From Buchnera aphidicola (Muscaphis stroyani) (GTDB lineage Bacteria > Pseudomonadota > Gammaproteobacteria > Enterobacterales > Enterobacteriaceae), in the NCBI RefSeq assembly GCF_005080865.1, contig NZ_CP034861.1:124001-188000 (forward strand): a stretch of DNA of 64,000 nucleotides. The letters run 5' to 3'. Of the stretch, positions 57,975 to 64,000 are shown piece after piece (positions within the stretch are counted from its first letter, which is position 1; each line of letters begins with the position of its first letter). The notes under the pieces are model-generated. The model was not told where the DNA came from and searched no databases. It saw only the letters and a program-made list of their open reading frames with translations. The position numbers and the translations under genes were made by a program.

Positions 57975-60107
57975 ATGTCACGTATAATAATGTTAGTACC
58001 TTTAGAAAATAACATTGGTTTAACATCAATCAGTTTAAGTTTAATATATTTTTTGAAAAAGCAAGCAATTATTAATAATTCGTTTAAACCTTTTTTTTAT
58101 TTTTCTTTAAAGAGTAATTTTTTAGATAGCACTCAATTTATTATTAAAAAATATTTTTCAAAATTTGTACATACACTTGATGATCAAAATCTTTTTAAAC
58201 AAAAAATGCATTCTTACAAATATTTATCTTTGTCTGATCAGATTTTTAAGGAATGTTACTCTAAATCTCTTTTATATGAAGTTTTTTTAATTGAAGGAAT
58301 GAACTATATTGAAAATCAATATTCGTTTCAAATCAATTATGATCTTTCAAAGAATTTAGATTCAGAAATAATATTCATATCTAATTTAAAAAAATTATCT
58401 TTAAATTCAATGAAAGAAAAAGAAAAAGAAATAGAAATTTTGTGTAAATTATATAAACATAGCAATGTTTTAGGAGTGATTTATAATAATATTTTTTCTT
58501 CTTTTAGGGAAAAAAATAATTTTTTTGATAAATTATTATGTCCAAAATATACACAAAAATGTAAAATTTATAAAATTTTTAAAAAAAATTATTTTAAAAA
58601 ATCTTCTGTTCCTATATTATCTTGCATTCCTTGGAATAATAAATTAGTTAAAATTTCGATAATTGATGTTTTTAACTTTTTAAATCTAAATGCTCTATAT
58701 AAAAAACCAATAAATAACTGGATTTTAAAAGAAGTAGTTTTATTTGAAACAAATTGTTGGAGTTTGTTAAGTAAAAATAATTTAAGTTTTTCCTTGATAA
58801 TATTAAATATTAATATTATAGATGTATTTATTAATTTTTTTAACTCTAAAAATATAAAAATTTGCATTGGAGGAATTTTATTAACTGAAGTATCAAAATC
58901 AAAAGAAACAAAAAATTTTTTGTTTAAAAAATTTAAAAATATATGCGCTACTATTTTTTTTACAAAAAAAAATACTATGGACATTTTTGAAAAATTAAAA
59001 AGTTTTACTTTTAATATTAATATGAAAAGTAAATCAAGTATTCATAAAATTCAAAAATATTTTTCTAGTTTTTTTTATCATGATTTTTTTAGAAATTTTT
59101 TTATAAAAAAAAAATATAATAACTTAAAATATTCACCTAAAAAATTTTGTTTTTTTTTAGAAAAACTATCAAAAAATAGTAAAAAAAGAATAATTTTACC
59201 GGAATCATATGATACTCGAATATTAAAAGCAGTTTCTATTTGTCACGAATCTAGAGTTGCTAAATGCGTTCTTTTAGGTCAACCTGAAACAATTTATAGA
59301 ATATCTGAAGAACAAGGAATAAATTTAAATAGAGAAATTGAAATATTAAATCCTGATCTAATAAGATATAAATATATTTCAAGATTAATAGAGATTAGAA
59401 AGAATAAAGGAATAAGTAAATATTCTGCAATAAATCAATTAAAAAATAATACTATTTTAGCAACACTAATACTAGAATCAGGAAGAGTAGACGGATTGGT
59501 TGCCGGAGCATCTAATACAACAGCTGATACTATACGTCCAGCTCTTCAACTTATCAAGACTAATCCAGTTTATTCTTTAGTTTCTTCTATTTTTTTCATG
59601 TTATTGCCAAATCAAGTTGTAATATATGGTGATTGTGCCATTAATATTAATCCAACTTCTGAAGAGTTAGCAGAAATTGCGATTCAATCAGCAAATTCAG
59701 CAAAAATTTTTAACATTGAGCCCAGAATAGCAATGTTATCTTATTCTACTGGATATTCAGGAAATGGAGATCAAGTAGAAAAAGTAAGAAAAGCTACTGA
59801 TATTGTAAAAATAAAAAGACCAGATTTAATTATTGATGGTCCTATTCAATATGATGCAGCTATTTCAAATACAGTTTCTAAATTAAAATCTCCTAATTCA
59901 CCAATTTTAGGATCTGCAAATATCTTTATATTTCCAGACTTAAACTCTGGAAATATAACTTATAAAGCAGTCCAGCGTTCTTCTGAATTAATTTCTATTG
60001 GACCCATGTTACAAGGATTAAGAAAACCAGTAAATGATTTATCAAGAGGAGCTTCAGTTCAAGATATAATTTATACTATTGCATTAACTTCTGCTCAGTC
60101 TGTTTAA
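57975..60107 (+). CDS. pta: Phosphate acetyltransferase with eroded N-terminal domain
   Basis: Converts acetyl-CoA and phosphate to acetyl phosphate, the substrate of AckA. It has 710 residues (E. coli 714). The C-terminal catalytic domain (about 385-710) is well kept: KRIILPESYDTRILKA, GLVAGASNTTADTIRPALQLIKT, MLSYSTGYSGNGDQVEKV and GPMLQGLRKPVNDLSRGA. The N-terminal P-loop-like regulatory domains are much altered (PTGTSVGLTS of E. coli reads PLENNIGLTS) and full of Lys, Asn, Phe and Ile. A ten-A run at 59105-59114 is in frame. Confidence 0.94.
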   Translation: MSRIIMLVPLENNIGLTSISLSLIYFLKKQAIINNSFKPFFYFSLKSNFLDSTQFIIKKYFSKFVHTLDDQNLFKQKMHSYKYLSLSDQIFKECYSKSLLYEVFLIEGMNYIENQYSFQINYDLSKNLDSEIIFISNLKKLSLNSMKEKEKEIEILCKLYKHSNVLGVIYNNIFSSFREKNNFFDKLLCPKYTQKCKIYKIFKKNYFKKSSVPILSCIPWNNKLVKISIIDVFNFLNLNALYKKPINNWILKEVVLFETNCWSLLSKNNLSFSLIILNINIIDVFINFFNSKNIKICIGGILLTEVSKSKETKNFLFKKFKNICATIFFTKKNTMDIFEKLKSFTFNINMKSKSSIHKIQKYFSSFFYHDFFRNFFIKKKYNNLKYSPKKFCFFLEKLSKNSKKRIILPESYDTRILKAVSICHESRVAKCVLLGQPETIYRISEEQGINLNREIEILNPDLIRYKYISRLIEIRKNKGISKYSAINQLKNNTILATLILESGRVDGLVAGASNTTADTIRPALQLIKTNPVYSLVSSIFFMLLPNQVVIYGDCAININPTSEELAEIAIQSANSAKIFNIEPRIAMLSYSTGYSGNGDQVEKVRKATDIVKIKRPDLIIDGPIQYDAAISNTVSKLKSPNSPILGSANIFIFPDLNSGNITYKAVQRSSELISIGPMLQGLRKPVNDLSRGASVQDIIYTIALTSAQSV

Positions 60108-60152
60108 ATTTTAAAAGATAAAATATAGATATTCAACTATATAATTATTTTT

Positions 60153-60433
60153 TTAAATTTTAATTTGAATATTTCCATTAGGTTGACAGCAACATGGAAA
60201 AATTTCTAATTTATCAGAAAAAGAAGCTATAGGTTGTTTTATTAAATATAATACTTTTCCATGAATTAAACGAATGCGACATGTTCCACAATAACCAGAT
60301 TTGCATTGGTATTCCATTTTAATATCATTTTTTTCTAAAATGAATAATAATGAAATTTTATGCTTTATAGATAATTGTTTGTTATAAAGTATTTTTTTTT
60401 TAAATTTTTTATATAAATAATAGAATAATTCAT
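60153..60433 (-). CDS. yfaE: YfaE-type [2Fe-2S] ferredoxin, frameshifted in a 10-A run
   Basis: Small ferredoxin that maintains the diferric-tyrosyl cofactor of NrdB in E. coli. On the minus strand ATG at 60433, 1 base after the nrdB stop, begins MNYSIIYIKNLKKK, then loses frame at ten A (plus 60392-60401). One more A joins it to ILYNKQLSIKHKISLLFI and gives 93 residues (E. coli 84). All cluster Cys are present: EYQCKSGYCGTCR and the PCCC near the C terminus. The order nrdA-nrdB-yfaE is that of E. coli. It has no intact long frame, and I found it by translating across the run. Confidence 0.85.
60392..60401 (-). repeat. A10 run causing the yfaE frameshift
   Basis: Ten A bases on the coding strand. 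Adding one restores a 93-residue ferredoxin with all its cluster Cys. Confidence 0.85.
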
Positions 60434-60434
60434 T

Positions 60435-61565
60435 TTATAATTTAAAATTCTTAAATTCATTTTTAGATATTTCTGAGTCAATTTGACCAACTAAATAAGA
60501 ACTAATTTCTGTTTCTTGAGAAGCGGTTTGTACGAAATCGGAAGTTAACCAAGAATTAATCCAAGGTATAGGATTTGATCGTTTTTGAAATGGCATTTTA
60601 AATCCAATGGCATTCATACGAATATTAGTAATATATTCGATATACTGACATAATATATCTTTATTAAGTCCTAGCATGGAACCGTCTTGAAACAAATATT
60701 GAGCCCATTTTTTTTCTTGTTCTGCAGCTGAAACAAAAATATTACATGCTTCTTCTTTGCATTCTAAAACAATTTTGTTCATTTTTTCATTATTTTCATT
60801 ATTTCTAAAGATATTTAAAATATGTTGAGTTCCAGTAAGATGTAAAGCTTCGTCTCGTGCAATTAATCTTATAATTTTTGCATTTCCTTCCATTAACTCT
60901 CGTTCTGCAAATGCAAATGAACACGCGAAGCTTACATAAAATCTAATAGCTTCAAGTACGTTCACGCTGATAAGAGCTAGATACAGTCTTTTTTTTAACG
61001 TATTTAAACTTATATTAATATTTTTTCCGTTGATTAAATGGGTTCCTTCTCCTAGCAAGTGCCAGTAATTAGTTAATTCAATTAACGTGTCGTAATAAAT
61101 AGAAATGTCTTGAGCTCGATCATTAATATTTTTATTTGAAATAATGTCATCAAATATTAAGGATGGAGAATTAACAATATTTCTAATAATATGAGTATAA
61201 GAACGTGAATGAACAGTTTCCGAAAAAGACCATGTTTCAATCCATGTCTCTAATTCTGGAATGGAAATAATAGGTAAGAAAGCTATATTTGGACTTCTTC
61301 CTTGAATAGAATCCAGTAATGTTTGATATTTTAAATTACTGATAAATATATGTTTTTCATGATTGGGTAAATTTGTAAAATCAATTCTATCACGAGAAAG
61401 ATCTATTTCTTCCGGTCTCCAAAAAAATGAAAGTTGTTTTTCAATTAATTTTTCAAAAATACAATATTTTTGTTGATCATATCGAGATATGTTTACTGGT
61501 TGCCCAAAAAACATAGGTTCTTTAAGTTGATTATTATTTTTTTTGGAAAAAATTGTATACGTCAT
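60435..61565 (-). CDS. nrdB: Ribonucleotide reductase class Ia beta subunit
   Basis: Holds the diiron-tyrosyl radical cofactor that starts catalysis in NrdA. It has 376 residues, the E. coli length. The radical Tyr is in [11 protein letters not shown]; the iron ligands are in [27 protein letters not shown], and [11 protein letters not shown]. The C-terminal peptide that docks into NrdA is present ([19 protein letters not shown]). It lies 65 bases behind nrdA. Confidence 0.97.
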   Translation of the reverse strand: MTYTIFSKKNNNQLKEPMFFGQPVNISRYDQQKYCIFEKLIEKQLSFFWRPEEIDLSRDRIDFTNLPNHEKHIFISNLKYQTLLDSIQGRSPNIAFLPIISIPELETWIETWSFSETVHSRSYTHIIRNIVNSPSLIFDDIISNKNINDRAQDISIYYDTLIELTNYWHLLGEGTHLINGKNINISLNTLKKRLYLALISVNVLEAIRFYVSFACSFAFAERELMEGNAKIIRLIARDEALHLTGTQHILNIFRNNENNEKMNKIVLECKEEACNIFVSAAEQEKKWAQYLFQDGSMLGLNKDILCQYIEYITNIRMNAIGFKMPFQKRSNPIPWINSWLTSDFVQTASQETEISSYLVGQIDSEISKNEFKNFKL

Positions 61566-61630
61566 TTTTATACCTAATTAGTAAATTTTTTATTTTTTAA
61601 AATAACTTGAATTGATGTATTTATCTGATA

Positions 61631-63916
61631 TCAAATAACGCAAGCTCCACTTTCGCAAGTGTCTTTTTCTATTGTTTCGGAGCGAATACTTTGATTATCT
61701 TCAGCGTTATCACGAGTATTTTGATAATATAATGTTTTCAAACCAAGCTTATATGCTATAAGCAAATCATAAAGAAGTTGTTTCATGGGAATTTTTTTAT
61801 TTTTAAATTTATTAGGATCATAATTAGTGTTAACTGAAATAGATTGATCAATAAATTTTTGAATAATAGCCGTTAGTTGCAGGTATCCAGTGTTATTTGG
61901 AATACTCCAAAGTAATTCATATTGTGATTTTAGTTTTTTATATTCAGGAACAACTTGACGCAAGATTCCATCTTTTGAGACTTTTATACTAATGAATCCT
62001 CTTGGCGGTTCAATTCCATTGGTAGCATTAGAAATTTGAGATGATGTTTCCGATGGCATAATAGCAGATAAAGTGGAATTTCTTAATCCATATTTCTTAA
62101 TTTTGGAACGTAAAATATCCCAGTCTAAATGCAATGGTTCATTACATATTTTATCAACATCTTTTTTATACGTGTCTATTGGCAATTTTCCTTTATAGTA
62201 ATTTGTTTGATGAAATAAAGAACATGATCCTTTTTCTTTTGCTAATTCGCAAGATGCATTTAATAAATAGTATTGTATTGCTTCAAATGTTCTATGTGTT
62301 AAATTTTTTGCACTTCCATCTGAATAACGCACTTTATTTTTAGCTAAGTAGTAAGCAAAATTAATAACTCCAATTCCTAATGAACGTCTAGAGATAGAAG
62401 ATTTTTTAGCAGCTATTACTGGATAGTTTTGATATTCTAATATTTCATCAAGAGCACGAACAGATAATTGAGATAATTCATTGAGATCGTTGAGATCTTT
62501 GATAACTCCTAAATTTAAAGCAGACAAAGTACATAGTGCAATTTCTCCATTTTTATCATGAATATCGTTTAAAGGTTTAGTTGGGAGAGTAATCTCTAAA
62601 CATAGATTAGATTGTTTTATTGGCGCTAATTTAGGATTAAATGCACTGTGTGAATTACAATGATCTACATTTTGTATATAGATTCTTCCAGTAGAAGTTC
62701 TTTCTTGCATTATTAATGAAAATAAATCGAGTGCTTTTACATTTTTTTTTCTTATTTTTTTATCACTTTCATATTGAACATATAATTTATTAAATTTTTC
62801 TTGATTAGAAAAAAAAGAATCGTATAGTTGAGGTACATCTGAAGGGCTAAATAACGTAATATCTGATCCAGATAACATTCTCTGGTACATTAATTTGTTA
62901 ATTTGAACTGCATAATCCATATGACGTACTCTATTCTCTTCAATACCTCTATTATTTTTTAAAACTAGTAAATCTTCAACTTCAAAATGCCATATTGGAT
63001 AAAAAATAGTTGCAGCACCACCTCTAACTCCTCCTTGTGAGCAAGATTTTACAGCACTTTGAAAGTGTTTATAAAACGGTATGCAACCAGTATGAAAAGC
63101 TTCTCCATTTCTAATAAAACTACCAATAGCTCGAATTTGTCCAGCATTTATACCTATTCCAGCTCTTTGAGAAACATACTTTGTAATAGCGCTGCTTGTT
63201 GCATTAATAGAATTTAAACTGTCTTTACATTCTATCAATACACAAGAACTAAATTGACGAGTTGGAGTTCTTACCCCTGACATTATTGGAGTTGGTAAAG
63301 AAATTTGAAAAGTAGAAATAGCATTATAAAAACGTTTAATATAGTTCATTCTTAACTGTTTAGGATATTTTGAAAATAAACAAGCCGCTATCAGTATATA
63401 AAGAAATTGTGCACTTTCATATATTTTTCCTGTAACTCTATTTTGTATTAAATATTTTCCTTCTAGTTGCTTAACGGCTGCGTAAGAAAAATTCATATCT
63501 CTCCAATGATCAATTAAAATATTCATTTGAAAATATTCTTGAGAAGAATAGTTTTTTAATAAACTAACATCGTATTTTCCCATTTTTACCATTTTTTTTA
63601 CATGATCATATAAAACAGGAGGTTCAAATTGACCGTAAGCTTTTTTTCTAAGATGAAAAATAGCTAATCTTGCAGCCATATATTGATAATCTGGGGCATC
63701 TTGAGATATAAGATCTGCTGCTGCTTTGATAATAGTTTCGTGAATATTGACAGTAGTTATATTATTATAAAATTGAATTCTTGATCTTAATTCTACTTGA
63801 GATACTGATACGTTTTGAAGTCCTTTTGCCGCCCAATTTAATACTTTATGAATTTTATCTAAGTTTAGTTTCTCTTTTTTTTGATTACGCTTTATAACAA
63901 ATAAGCTATTATTCAT
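61631..63916 (-). CDS. nrdA: Ribonucleotide reductase class Ia alpha subunit
   Basis: Reduces ribonucleoside diphosphates to deoxy forms. It has 761 residues, identical to E. coli. An N-terminal ATP cone is present (FVIKRNQKKEKLNLDKIHKVL). Active-site Cys are in RQFSSCVLIE, SNLCLEITLPT and IALCTLSALNLG, and the C-terminal Cys pair for thioredoxin or glutaredoxin is in CESGACVI. The 84 bases upstream to the window edge hold no gene; the promoter is probably there but not identifiable. Confidence 0.97.
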   Translation of the reverse strand: MNNSLFVIKRNQKKEKLNLDKIHKVLNWAAKGLQNVSVSQVELRSRIQFYNNITTVNIHETIIKAAADLISQDAPDYQYMAARLAIFHLRKKAYGQFEPPVLYDHVKKMVKMGKYDVSLLKNYSSQEYFQMNILIDHWRDMNFSYAAVKQLEGKYLIQNRVTGKIYESAQFLYILIAACLFSKYPKQLRMNYIKRFYNAISTFQISLPTPIMSGVRTPTRQFSSCVLIECKDSLNSINATSSAITKYVSQRAGIGINAGQIRAIGSFIRNGEAFHTGCIPFYKHFQSAVKSCSQGGVRGGAATIFYPIWHFEVEDLLVLKNNRGIEENRVRHMDYAVQINKLMYQRMLSGSDITLFSPSDVPQLYDSFFSNQEKFNKLYVQYESDKKIRKKNVKALDLFSLIMQERTSTGRIYIQNVDHCNSHSAFNPKLAPIKQSNLCLEITLPTKPLNDIHDKNGEIALCTLSALNLGVIKDLNDLNELSQLSVRALDEILEYQNYPVIAAKKSSISRRSLGIGVINFAYYLAKNKVRYSDGSAKNLTHRTFEAIQYYLLNASCELAKEKGSCSLFHQTNYYKGKLPIDTYKKDVDKICNEPLHLDWDILRSKIKKYGLRNSTLSAIMPSETSSQISNATNGIEPPRGFISIKVSKDGILRQVVPEYKKLKSQYELLWSIPNNTGYLQLTAIIQKFIDQSISVNTNYDPNKFKNKKIPMKQLLYDLLIAYKLGLKTLYYQNTRDNAEDNQSIRSETIEKDTCESGACVI

Positions 63917-64000
63917 ATTTTTTGAACTTATTAAAAAGTATAAAAGTAAAGATGGATTTTAATTTGCTGTAGTAGCGAATAAAACTAATAAAATAAATGG

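Noticed and set aside
58589..58984. Minus-strand open frame of 131 codons inside pta
   Set aside because: It is antisense to pta, has no recognisable motif, and is explained by the low stop frequency on the opposite strand.

Overview
The window is a stretch of chromosome from a strongly AT-rich, reduced gammaproteobacterial endosymbiont, almost certainly a Buchnera aphidicola strain. I infer this from Enterobacterales-like proteins, the low G+C content, homopolymer-rich coding DNA, the absence of any mobile element, and the gene order (thrS-infC-rpmI-rplT-pheST-ihfA, carAB-dapB-ispH-lspA-ileS-ribF, a complete nuo operon, prs-ispE, prfA-prmC-sirB1, ackA-pta, nrdAB-yfaE). The aphid host cannot be told from the window. 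Most of the sequence is compact housekeeping DNA. I see no tRNA or rRNA gene, CRISPR array, prophage or insertion sequence.

Layout. 1-6915 (+): translation genes thrS (5' cut by the window), infC (AUU start), rpmI, rplT, pheS, pheT, then ihfA. 6916-9253 (+): a decayed queA followed by tgt and yajC. 9383-12387 (-): glyQS. 12388-13186: eroded DNA with no gene. 13187-18389: nfo, rplY, yabI (-), surA, rsmA, apaH. 18418-29691 (-): folA, carB, carA, dapB, ispH, lspA, ileS, ribF. 29889-33392: rpsT (+), dnaJ and dnaK (-) with an E. coli-type heat-shock promoter. 33843-48817 (+): nuoA-N, encoding complex I. 48898-52690: folC, cvpA (+), prs, ispE (-). 52886-60107: prfA, prmC, sirB1, nadE (-), ackA, pta. 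60153-63916 (-): nrdA, nrdB, yfaE.

Functionally the region supplies aminoacyl-tRNA synthetases (Thr, Phe, Gly, Ile), ribosomal proteins and translation factors, carbamoyl phosphate and lysine-pathway steps, folate and FAD synthesis, NADH oxidation with proton pumping, the acetate/ATP pathway, deoxynucleotide synthesis and chaperones. Many E. coli neighbours are missing at their expected places (btuCED, secDF, pdxA, apaG, fkpB, dedD, hemA, sirB2), which fits genome reduction.

I do not see a new multi-gene system. The most interesting signals are: (1) the proofreading residues of both ThrRS and PheRS are gone, while IleRS keeps its own; (2) four genes (folC, cvpA, ispE, yfaE) are each broken by a single-base frameshift in a 10-11-base A or T run, yet their sequence stays conserved on both sides, which suggests rescue by slippage; (3) queA is a readable fossil next to an intact tgt, so the queuosine pathway would stop at preQ1 or be idle.
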